The notes under the pieces are model-generated. The model was not told where the DNA came from, ran no database searches, and saw nothing but the letters and a program-made list of their open reading frames with translations. Of a stretch of 64,000 nucleotides of DNA, positions 1 to 9,880 are shown in pieces. Source of the stretch: Anaeramoeba flamelloides (lineage: Eukaryota > Metamonada > Anaeramoebidae); assembly GCA_027625915.1 (NCBI GenBank), contig JANTQA010000012.1:11432501-11496500 (forward strand), in the 5' to 3' direction. Each line of letters begins with the position of its first letter. Within the stretch, counting starts at the first letter, position 1. Made by a program: the position numbers and the translations under genes.

Positions 1-975
1 TCAAAAATTTAGAATAAACACATTAGCTCTCCTAAAATTTACAAGAATTTAGTGTTATCTTTGATTTTTCTCAAATATTTTGAATTCTGGGAAATCTAGG
101 TGCTTGATGGTCAACTCTACAACACTCTATGGTACTTGGTGGATGCTTCCATTGCGTTTTAAAGAATCTAAAAGGATAGAACAAAATCTCTGTGTTCACT
201 CAATTTTGCTGAAGCTCGGAAAACCGCAGTCACAGAATATTTATCATCAGTTATTTTTTTTTCCATATTTTAGTTTTATTAGCCAAGTACAGCATTTTCA
301 AAACTATTAGTTATTATCTATAAACAAATATCTCCAAGTTGAATAAAACTAAAATTCATTTCCCTATTTTTTTGGAATTTTTTAACGTTAAAAAACTACT
401 TTTTTTTCTCGACTAGAGACTTTTAACACTCGTAGTATTGTTTTTAAAAATAAATATAACAGCTTTAAGAATTTGAAGTTCTGGAATTTTGATTATCTTG
501 TAAATAAACTTTATTTATTAATAAAGAATGAAAGGTTAATGGAACATACTAGTTTTTTCGTAACTTTTAATTTTTTCAATTTTTTTTTTATAATAGTATT
601 TCAAAAATAAATTTTTTAACTTGTATACATTTAAAAAAAAAACAAACTCAATGATGGTGTTTTTTAAGGAAAAATAATGTCTTTGTAGATTATTTATAAG
701 AAAAAATACGAAATCTAAAATGAATAAATTTTCAAATAATTATTATTGATTAATGGTATAATTATTTAAAAAATGAAACTGGGAAAATATGAACTTCAAT
801 AAAAGGTTTTGAAATAAAAAGAATGATGTATTAAATATTAATATCGATAAAAAAAAATATTCATAAAATGGAAATTAACTCCAGCGGAAGTAAAAAAAAA
901 ATAAAATAAAAAAAATAAAAATAAATTTCGTGTTTCAAGAAGATATAATTTGTAAAAAAAATTTTTTTTTAATAT
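1..975. other. Left-edge intergenic DNA with a possible decayed coding scrap
   Basis: Mostly A/T-rich non-coding sequence with no intact gene. Between about 100 and 250 the base composition is less A/T-rich, and one plus-strand frame reads protein-like peptides (VLDGQLYNTLWYLVDASI, then SLCSLNFAEARKTAVTEYL) separated by two stops. The second peptide resembles the SLxFAxR segment near the end of kinesin motor domains. It may be a pseudogene scrap or pieces of exons from a gene beyond the left edge. The rest (300-975) shows only homopolymer runs. Confidence 0.3.
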
Positions 976-3056
976 CTAGTTTTTTTTTTTGCCTCTTCCT
1001 CTTCCCTTTTTTTTACCTCTGCCCCTGCCTCTTCCTTTGCCTTTTTTCTTTTTGCCAAGATTAAGTGGTTCAACTTCATCATCATCATTATTTTGATTGT
1101 TTCTATTTTTTTTGCCTCTTCCTTTACCTCTTCCTTTACCTCTGCCTTTGCCTTTTTTTTTTTTACCGAGATCAAGTGGCTCAACTTCATCGCTGTCACT
1201 GTTGTTATTTTGTCTTCTTCCTTTTTTTTTACCTCTTCCCCTGCCTCTACCTCTGCCTTTTTTCTTTTTACCGAGATCAAGTGGCTCAACTTCATCACTG
1301 TCACTGTTGTTGTTATTTTGTCTTCTGCCTTTTTTTTTACCTCTTCCTTTACCTCTTCCTTTTCCTCTGCCTTTGCCTTTTTTTTTTTTACCGAGATCAA
1401 GTGGCTCAACTTCATCACTGTCACTGTTGTTGTTATTTTGTCTTCTTCCTTTTTTTTTACCTCTTCCTTTACCTCTTCCTTTTCCTCTGCCTCTGCCTCT
1501 TCCTTTACCTTTTTTCTTTTTACCAAGATTAAGTGGCTCTAATTCTTCTTCTTCCTTTTTTTTTTTTTCTTCTTCTTCTCTTTTCTTTCTTTCTTCTTCT
1601 TCTTGTTGTTTTTTAAGTTCTTCTTCTTCCTCTTGTTTGACGATTTCTTCTTCAAAATCGTCCCATCCGCCTTTTCTCTTTTTTTTGTCTTTTTTGGGTT
1701 GGTGTGCTACTTTTTGCACCTTTTTAGTGCTTTTAGGTTCTGTTTTTTCTAATAAACTTTTAAACATCATTTCTTCTTCTTTCGACATTATCTCTTTTGC
1801 TTTGTCATCTTGCTTATCAGTGTTACTTTGAATGCTTTTATTTTTTTTACCTTTTTGCCCTTTAGCTTTTTGTGGTTGCTTTTTATTTTTATTATACTTT
1901 TGATACTCGTATACTGCTGTATTCGATCCAAATGGATCATCACCCATAAACTCTTCTCCAGACGAAGAGGAATCATCATTTTTTGGGCCGTTACCAAAAA
2001 TGTCTTCTTCGTTGTTATATTCATTTCCAATTTGGTTTTCATTTCCGTATTTGCCTTCCTGTTCTTTGTTTTCGTTTTCGTTTTTGTTTTCAATTTTTTC
2101 TTCTTTTTTTTCATAAACAGACATTTCAAGAACATCGACCTTTCCTGAATTTGTTGTGATTCTTCGAACAGATTCATTAATGGATCGAAACATACCCGGA
2201 TCAATAGTTGTTTCAAACTTGATCCATTTCCTTTCGCGTTGGCTTTTTTCATCAACAACACCAAATTCCTCCTCGTTTTCAATTCCCTTAATCATTTCAA
2301 AAATTGCCTTGGTAATTCTTTTATAATTTGACTTTGGTGAAGTAATTGAGATCCTCATTAGAGACCTCTCAATTGGAAAGAATTCCTTCATCTGTTTAAT
2401 GGCTAAGAGGGCCTGTTGCTTGGTGTCCTTATTGACCTTAATTGTAAATTTGATTTGTTTTAACGCCTTTTCAATGAATTTTGTTGTTAATGGCCTTTTT
2501 GTTTCTGTATTCACACACTTTTTGGAGATCACAGTGATTACGTCCTTGGTTTTCTTGTCTAATTGAGACTGTCTTTCGGTTGTGGAGACCTGAAGAGAGC
2601 CATTTTTTAATATTTCGAGAACAACATCTTGTTGTTTGGGGTTTTTAAAGGCTTTTGATAAATCTTTTTTGTTTGCAAAGGTTCCTTTTTTGACATTCGT
2701 AAATACTCTTCGAATTTGAAGTACTTCATCAAGATCTTTTTCTCTTTTATTTTTTAGTTTGGTTTTTTTTTTAATTTTATTTTTGTTTATTGTTTATTGT
2801 TTATTGTTTTTTGTTTATTGTTTTTTGTTTTTTTGTTTGTTGTTTTGTTTTATTTTTTTTATTATTTTTTTGTTGAATTTTTTTTTTTGAAAATTAAATG
2901 AATAAAAAATAATTACAGTCCTTTACGCCAAGCGTTTACTTTATTTGGATAACAAGCAATCTCAAATTTTTTTTTTCCTTTTTTCATGGTTACAATTGAC
3001 ACATTTGTCAAAGCAACAAAATTGGTTGGTGTTTTAATTCTATGACCACGTGACAT
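976..3056 (-). CDS. SBDS: SBDS ribosome maturation protein with long RG/K-rich C-terminal extension
   Basis: SBDS works with the GTPase EFL1 to release the anti-association factor eIF6 from nascent 60S ribosomal subunits. I read two exons: 3056-2917 and 2743-976, with a 173-bp GT..AG intron (donor GTAATT, acceptor AAAAG). The joined product is 635 aa. Exon 1 reads [13 protein letters not shown] and [16 protein letters not shown]. Exon 2 continues [31 protein letters not shown] and [13 protein letters not shown], each a close match to human SBDS, so all three SBDS domains (about residues 1-260) are present. The family is normally about 250 aa. Here a further 370 aa follow: an acidic/Asn-rich linker, a KEEEE-type charged helix and five repeats containing EPL(D/N)LGKKKKG plus GRGKGRG blocks. 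The exon 2 frame stays open upstream of residue 118, so that residue (a GTG codon) is internal. Identification is secure; the role of the tail is unknown. Confidence 0.93.
979..1545 (-). repeat. Five tandem RG/K-rich coding repeats in the SBDS tail
   Basis: Coding minisatellite of five units, spaced roughly 105-131 bp (marker EPL(D/N)LG near 1530, 1399, 1279, 1174 and 1062). Each unit encodes an acidic lead ([12 protein letters not shown]), a KKKKG block and several GRG/GKG pairs, most ending [11 protein letters not shown]. Units differ in the number of GRGKGRG steps, as expected from slippage or unequal exchange. The block composition resembles GAR-type nucleolar and RNA-binding tails. Confidence 0.85.
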
Positions 3057-4060
3057 TCTGAAGATAAAAAATTAAATAAAAAAATAAATTAATAGAGTCT
3101 AAAATAAGTAAAAATAAATTTTGTGAGTTTGTTTTTTTCTGAAATTACTCTTATACAAACTTCTGCAAATCACTTTTCAAAATTGGAAACCAAATTCTAA
3201 TGAAAATGAAAACTGAGATTATTCGGAATAAATTTTCGAATGTTACATAACAAATTATTTAGAAAATGATAAATGACGTAAGACAATCAAGAAAAATTCA
3301 ATTTTTGAATGAGTTACTCTTTTTCCCAACAATTAGTCTTGTTGAAATTTGAAAAACAATTCATTTTATAAGATTTCTTATTTCATCCATATATTCAAAT
3401 ATTTTTTATCTTCCGAATGATTTAGTGATTTTACTGAGTCGGGTTTGGTGTAAGTTTGATTTATTTGTTTTCTGGTATTATGAATATTTTGGAAATAGAT
3501 ATTTCTTAGGTTTAAAGTGATTCTTTAATAAATCAAGATACTTTGGAAATAATTTGCTTCTGAGGTTTGGTGTTTGTGATTAGATCATGGAAAGCTTGTA
3601 TTACAAAAACAGAATGTAGTGTTCAAAAAAAACAGAACCACTAAAGATAACAAATTAAATCAGTGACCAAAAGACTAATTTGGTTCAGAGTCAAGCTTTG
3701 ACCTTTCATTTAAGAAAAAATATAAAATTGTAACAGCGACTGAAAAAATGAATCATTTTTGTTTTTATAAAATAGAAAGATTTTGATTTTTATTTGTGTT
3801 CAAATCGAAATTAAAAGTGGTTCTTTCTTCTTTTAACTAAAAAGAAAAATATAAAACTGAATATTTTTGAAATATCAAATTTTTTGGCTAGTCATAATTT
3901 TGGCAAAGTTAAATATAATACAAGAATCCAACTCCTAAAATTTTGTTCTTTTTTTTGATATTAAATATTATTTTGAAAATTGGAGAATTATTTGTTTATA
4001 TAATAATAATTAATTATTATCAAAACCCTAATACTTCTGTTTTGGATTTTGATAAATATA
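3057..4060. other. Intergenic, upstream of SBDS
   Basis: About 1 kb of A/T-rich sequence 5' of SBDS. I see no intact gene, RNA gene or recognisable promoter motif. The short plus-strand reading frame at 3943-4146 runs into the inverted-repeat element that begins at 4063 and is not a gene. Confidence 0.5.
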
Positions 4061-4062
4061 TA

Positions 4063-4508
4063 CAGTCTTTCCAAGTCTACCGTAAAATTTTAAATAAAAC
4101 AGATTTGAGTGTTCTATTCTTATTTTCTATTTTCAAAAAATTCTGAAATAAGAGTTATTATTCAAAAAAAAATATCAATAAATGAGCTATTATTCAAATT
4201 TTGAAACATCAAAAAAAAAAATTTTTGAAGATTCATGAAGCACTTTAAAATATTGTTCAAAAAAGGTAAATTTTTAAAGATCAGTCAATATTGATATTTT
4301 TTTTGAGATGTTTTGGACCAATTATTTTTAAGTTTCATGGGATCTTAATTTTTTTTTTTTGATTTTTCAGAATTTGAATAATAGCTCATTTATTGAAATT
4401 TTTTTTTGAATAATAACTCTTATTTCCGAATTTTTTGAAAATAGAAAATAAGGATAGAAAACTCAATTGTGTTTTATTTAAAATTTTATGGTAGACTTGG
4501 AAAGACTG
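4063..4508. mobile_element. Tc1/mariner-like foldback MITE with TA target duplication
   Basis: A 446-bp non-coding element. Its left end reads CAGTCTTTCCAAGTCTACC after TA (4061-4062). Its right end is the reverse complement (GGTAGACTTGGAAAGACTG), followed by TA (4509-4510). The inverted arms run about 160 bp each (4063 to about 4221, and about 4349 to 4508), with few mismatches around a short loop. CAGT termini and a TA duplication are the hallmark of Tc1/mariner elements. No transposase is present, so it would have moved in trans. Confidence 0.85.
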
Positions 4509-4599
4509 TAACAATTAAAAACCACTTGATAATTATTTTGTATTAAAAATTTTTAATTCTAATAATGTCAAAAAAATAAATATTTAAATTAGATTTCTT

Positions 4600-5211
4600 A
4601 AATTTAAAAAAATTAAAAACAATACTAAATTTTCGAAAATTGGAAAATGAAAATATTAATTGGCACACTAAGGGATTAAAATTATTAGATTTAGAATTAA
4701 AAGTTTTTCGATTAACCGAATTGGAAAATTCACCTAGTTGGAAAGTTCAACAATATCTAAAAATTATAAAACAACAAAATTGCAATTTCAAACAACAAAA
4801 ATATTTAAACTGGAAAGCTTCAAAAACAATTCTAAAATTTCGAAATTTTACTAATTGTTTAAATAGGTACTCTTATGTAACAAGTAAAAATAAAAATAAA
4901 AATTGTGATTTATGTAAAGAAAAGTTAAATATTGATATCATTGAAGATTTCGATCATTTTTTTAAGGGACTGTCCGGCCTATAAAATAAATCGAAAAATC
5001 TGGATATCTGAATTTTTTGAAAAAAAATAAAAAAATTAATAATATCGGAGATATTATTAATAAAAAGAATTCATCATATATATTATCATTAGTAAGTGAT
5101 AATAAAATTTGTGATTCTTTAACAAAATTTCTAAAAAAAAGTTTAGAAATTAGGGCACACAGGAGAAAAGCAATTTTCTCTCTTCAAAAATAAAAAAAAA
5201 AAAAAAAAAAA
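4600..5211 (+). mobile_element. 5'-truncated, frame-broken non-LTR retrotransposon (LINE) tail with poly(A)
   Basis: A plus-strand frame from about 4600 to 4984 encodes a Lys/Asn-rich segment ending NCDLCKEKLNIDIIEDFDHF. This resembles the C-terminal CxxC...HF...C zinc-type motif found after the reverse transcriptase in many LINEs. Shifting one base in the T run near 4960 gives the expected continuation RDCPAYKINRKIW. A second shift in the A run near 5025 opens a frame reading INNIGDIINKKNSSYILSL and ending RRKAIFSLQK at a stop near 5190. About 20 A follow directly, with one T near the end. The order protein end, stop, poly(A) fits the 3' end of a LINE copy. At least two frameshifts show it is dead, and the reverse transcriptase itself is missing. 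The clade cannot be assigned. Confidence 0.7.
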
Positions 5212-5462
5212 ATAAATATTTCTTTTTCATTTGAATTAAAATTTGATTTTATAATTTTTTAAAAATTGAACTTAAACCATAAACTAGATTCAACAAATAT
5301 CAAGAAATAATAGACATTTAAAAAAACCCGTCCTTATTTATTTAATGTGATAAAAAATTTCTACTTCGATTTTTTTTCTTTCCAAATCTTTACAGAAATA
5401 AGTTACTATTTTGTTTATCTTGTTTCAATGTGTTTAATAGACTTTATTACGAATTTATTATA
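5212..5462. other. Short A/T-rich spacer
   Basis: Nothing recognisable between the LINE poly(A) tail and the first copy of the 550-bp direct repeat. Confidence 0.4.
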
Positions 5463-6014
5463 TATAAACTAAAATTCAAAATTTTACACACCGCTAAAAC
5501 CTTCCAAACAATCACAATAATACAGTTTCATTGAAACTGGAGATAATTTTGATTTTTTGTTAAATATGAAAATCATTTTTTCATCTTTTTGTTTTTCTTA
5601 ACTTTTCATTGTTTGAATTGCGTAATTTGTTTTGTTGGATCAAATTTTTTTTCAATAATTGATATTATGTTAAAGTCAAGTTGTTCAAAATAGATGAACT
5701 CAAATAAAATTAATTGGTAGTATCTGACCATTCGATCGATCAATAATCCTAATAGAATTTAAACAAATTTACTACTGTATTTTTTCTGTTTTTCTCTCTC
5801 CAAAATTTTTAATATACCCATTGATTTATTTGTATGGATAATTATTTATTTTTTGTTTTGCGAGTATTATAATTTATAAATAAGTGTTAACATTTCAATT
5901 AGCGAATGGTTCTAATTTGGCAAATCTTCTTGAATTGATTAAATAAGTTTTTTTTTTTTCACAAATCGAATTTTGATATCTTTAAAAATTTTGAATTGGG
6001 GTTTATATAAAAGG
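5463..6014 (+). repeat. 550-bp dispersed repeat, copy 1
   Basis: Matches 9084-9635 over its whole length in the same orientation. Shared blocks include ATTGATATTATGTTAAAGT, CATTTCAATTAGCGAATGG and TTGAATTGGGGTTTATATAA, with small indels and scattered substitutions. It is non-coding. It has no TG..CA ends and no obvious target duplication, so the class is unknown. The 3' end carries a TATATAAA box-like motif in both copies. Confidence 0.8.
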
Positions 6015-7409
6015 ATTATAAGATATAGAATGTATAAAAAATAATCTTAGGAAAAAAATTTTATAATAAAAAACTGTATATCACTTTACAATAAAAAATT
6101 AAAAAAAAATTTTTCAACATTGTGAATTGTTTTTTTGGCTTTTATAATTTTATTATTTTTAACTGAAAATTTATTTGAAAAAAAATATCGATTTATATAT
6201 TTGAAAAGTTTGTTGAATCATCAAATAATTCATATTTGTCTGGATTAAAACACAACAAATATCACTGGAATTTTTTTGGGTCCCTTTAAAACACGGAAAT
6301 TACCAAGATACTTTAATCAATAATTTATTCAACTAAAAACATTTTCACATCACATAGAAAATATTTTTTTATATTGAGTAACAGTCAATAGCAATATCTA
6401 TATATCTAAATAATTTAAAAATAAATTAAAATATTAAATAAATAACTAAAATATATAATCTTTTTTTATCATTATAAAATTTAAAAGTTTTTTCGATATA
6501 TAATTCTTTAAATTAATATTTTTTGGCAAACATTCTGAATTATATTAATACTTGATTTTTTTTTCAATTTTTATAATTTTTTAATTTTTGATTATTTAAA
6601 ATCTATTCAAAAAATAAAAAAATATTATAGTAAAAGAGATATTATTGATCAAAAATTATTTTCCAATATCTTTACTAACTTTGATTGACAAATTCTAATT
6701 CCACAAAGAGTTTTTTCAAAATTTTACTAAAAAAAAAATTCAAAATAAATTTTACTTTATAAACAAGATTCTTGAATTAATTTGAATACTATTTAAAAGT
6801 TATTTTATATTTTTATTTCAATTTTGAGTTGGTTAATTTATCTATTAAAAAAGATCTTATTAATTTAATTTAAATATTATTAAAAGAAATTATTTTAAAA
6901 TTTTATTTTTTTTTATATTTTCAATTTTTTCTATTGCTTCAATTTAAGTTTTAGAAAATTATTCATAGTGAATTTTAATTTTCAACTTAAGTAATGGATT
7001 TTATTTTCTTTTTGATTGAATTATTATTAATTTTTTTTTCACTAATATACTTTTTTTTCTCTTTTTTTTATCATAAAATTAACAATGTTGTTTGATATTT
7101 ATTATTAATAAATCAATGTATTGAGTTTTTAATTAATAATATTGTAATAAAATTTCCAATTTAAAAAATTTAAAAAAAAAAAAAAAATCTTAAAAAAAAA
7201 GCAAGTATGAATAATAATTATTTTTTTTTCTAATTTCAAAAAAAAAAAAACAATAACATAACTACTTTATCTTTTAACTATTTTGACTTTTTATTTTAAT
7301 GCAAATCTAAATTAAAGACAAATAAGAAAATAATTATAATAGTACATCTATACTCTGATAAATCTTTCATTTTAGACTTTATGAAAAATATGTCAATGGG
7401 GGTGCTAAA

Positions 7410-7448
<39 letters not shown>

Positions 7449-8952
7449 ATGTATTACAATTTTTCGTTTTTAAAATACGAAAAATTAATAAAATCGCGTT
7501 TTTTCGATTTTTTTACAAGTTTTTTCGTTTCAATCGTTGTTTTCGTTTTTTGTTTTTTGAAAAAGTCCTCGAATTCTTTTGAAATCACACTTTTCGTTTC
7601 TGGGATATGAAAAAACGCAAACGAAAAAACTTAAAAACAACGGAAAAAAAAAAAAAAATACGATGCATTTTAGTCAAAATTACCTTTCGGGGTTAGGAAA
7701 GGGGGAAATCTCTTTTTTTCCACTAAAGTAGGGTTTTTGGTTTTAAAACGATAAAAAACAGTTTTATTTTCTTTTCTTTTTTTAAATTTCAATACAACAC
7801 AAAGTATGTTTTTAGTTTAAAAATCTTGAAAATTTTAACCACTGAGTAAAAGAATTGTTTTTTTTTTTAAATTTACAATGTTAACAAGAAAAGTAGTCAA
7901 AATTTCACTTTTATAAAGATTAAAAATTAGATTAACTGACCCAATTTTTTTACATGATGATTATACCACCCTTATAATATTTTTAATTGATCTCAAAAAA
8001 AAATTAAAAATTATTATCATAAAAATTTTTTTTTTCACAATTGTTAATTTGGAAAAATGTGATCATTAATTTTTTTCATTATTTGAATTCTACTACAACT
8101 TTTGAGTAAACCAATAATATATATTTTTTTTTGATACTATAATACTATTTTAAAACCTAATTTTTTTGATTCATAAACAGATTTCTCATTTCTAAACAAT
8201 AATTTCCTTAGGAATTACTATATTGATGATAGTTAGAAAAAAATTAATTTCATTATTAATTATTTATTTTTTTTACAAAAATTTTTTTCAAACAATACTT
8301 TTGTTACCTTTTTGTCGAAAATTGCGACTTTCTGCATTTTAAATAAAATATTTATTTGTTTAATTGGTGGATAATAATCAAAGAATGTTCTAACATAAGT
8401 AATAAGCTCTTTCAGTTTTTAAAGTAATTTTAAGAATTGTTATATTTTTTCTTTTTTAAATTTACATGTTGATTATAATATTTATTTAATTTAACATGAA
8501 CGATGGAAATTGGTGAAAAAGCAAAGATATAATTAGAACCATCAATCCATGTGAGAGGAGCTATAAATTAGAGTGTCTGACAAATTTAATATTAAAATCA
8601 TTGGTATTTTATTAATTTTCTTTTTTTTTATACTTTTCTTTTTTTTGTGATCGATCATAAAATTTTCTTTTTAAAAAGGATTTAATAACATTAAAATAAA
8701 TTTTTATTAAAAAAATTTCAATGATTTCTTTTTTATTAACAGGCTAAAAATAAAAATATACAATAAATTATTGTTTCGGTTATTTTAATTATTTTTGTAT
8801 GTTATTTATTGTTTTTTGATTTCAAGGATGAAGGGCTTTTGGGATATATTAAAAGAGTAAAAAAATACTTAATAAATACAAATTTTGGAAAAATCTTTAA
8901 TATGGGAGGTCCGAACATATGGGATTTATCTTTTTTATTTTTCATATAAACA

Positions 8953-8993
<41 letters not shown>

Positions 8994-9083
8994 TCAGTGA
9001 AACGATTTTTACGTGTCGCTCACGCGTGCGCAAACACGTTTCATTACATCAACGAAATCGTCATACCTGTGATATATATATAT
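6015..9083. other. 3-kb gene-free spacer between the two 550-bp repeats
   Basis: Extremely A/T-rich with long A and T runs and no reading frame of substance. It holds two local features listed separately: a (TA)n plus CG-bearing inverted repeat at 7412-7670, and a CpG-rich foldback between (TA)n tracts ending at 9090. The remainder (6015-7400 and 7680-8950) shows nothing I can identify. Confidence 0.5.
7412..7670. repeat. (TA)n microsatellite followed by a CG-bearing inverted repeat
   Basis: An AT dinucleotide run occupies 7412-7445. Just after it lies a region unusually rich in TTTTCG/CGAAAA words. A perfect 14-bp pair, AAGTTTTTTCGTTT at 7517-7530 and its complement at 7619-7632, anchors a longer imperfect inverted repeat (about 7451-7560 against 7600-7670). 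It looks like a small foldback element or its remnant. No target duplication could be fixed because the left flank is microsatellite. Confidence 0.55.
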
Positions 9084-9090
9084 ATATATA
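8958..9090. repeat. CpG-rich foldback flanked by two (TA)n tracts
   Basis: (TA)n runs at 8958-8989 and 9072-9090 flank an 80-bp island with many CG dinucleotides, in sharp contrast to its surroundings. The island folds on itself: ATATCA (8991-8996) pairs with TGATAT (9070-9075), ACGATTT (9002-9008) with AAATCGT (9055-9061), and CGTGT (9012-9016) with ACACG (9034-9038). An 8-bp palindrome, CACGCGTG, lies in the loop at 9021-9028. It does not fit a tRNA. It could be a tiny MITE inserted in a TA tract or a structured RNA. Confidence 0.6.
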
Positions 9091-9635
9091 AACAAAAATT
9101 CAAAATTTTCCACACAGATAAAATGTTCAAAAGAATCACAACAATATAATTTCAAGCCGATTGCAAACAATTTTGATTTTTGTAAAATATGAAAATCAAT
9201 TTTACATCTTTTAGGTTTTTGTTTTCATTTTTAATATTACTTATCTTGTTTTGTTCGATCAAATTTTTTTTCTATAATTGATATTATGTTAAAGTTGAGT
9301 TATTCAAAATAGAAGAACTCAAATAAAATTAATTGGTCGTTTCTAACAATTTGATCGATCAATATTCCTAATAGAATTTAAACAAATTTAGCAAAATATT
9401 TTTTTGTTTTGCTCTCTCCAAAATTTTTAATACACCCATGGATTTATTAGTATTGATAATTATTTTTTTTTTATTTTGTGAATATTTTATTTTATAAACA
9501 AGTGTTAACATTTCAATTAGCGAATGGTTCTAATTTGGTATTTCTTCTTGAATTGATTAAATAAGTTTTTTTTTTTTCACAAATCGAATTTTGATGTGTT
9601 AAAAATTTTGAATTGGGGTTTATATAAAAAGTATC
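9084..9635 (+). repeat. 550-bp dispersed repeat, copy 2
   Basis: Direct partner of 5463-6014, 3.6 kb away. It abuts the (TA)n tract on its left and ends about 245 bp from the 3' end of the PH-like gene. Both copies are full length relative to each other, which suggests either two insertions of one family or duplication of a segment. Confidence 0.8.
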
Positions 9636-9880
9636 CACTCAAAAAAGTAAAAAAAAAGCAAAGTACAAAAAAAGAAAATAAATAGCAATTAATTAAAAAT
9701 ACAAAATACAAGTAAAATTCAATTGTTAATCAATTAATGTTATTACATATTTTTCATCGAATAAAAAAGTTAAAAAAATTATTTTTACAAAAAAAAATAT
9801 TCCAAAATTATTATTATATATTCGAATAATATTGCTTGTCTAAATTATGTATAAATTATTCGAAAAACTATTTTTCAAGT

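Noticed and set aside
1065-1831. Several long plus-strand frames rich in Leu/Phe/Ser
   Set aside because: They are antisense shadows of the repetitive SBDS tail; the minus-strand frame carries the conserved SBDS protein.
8991-9075. tRNA gene in the CG-rich island
   Set aside because: No D-arm, anticodon arm or T-arm arrangement and no GTTCGA box.
5463-9635. Direct repeats as LTRs of a retrotransposon
   Set aside because: No TG..CA ends, primer site, polypurine tract, target duplication or coding interior between them.
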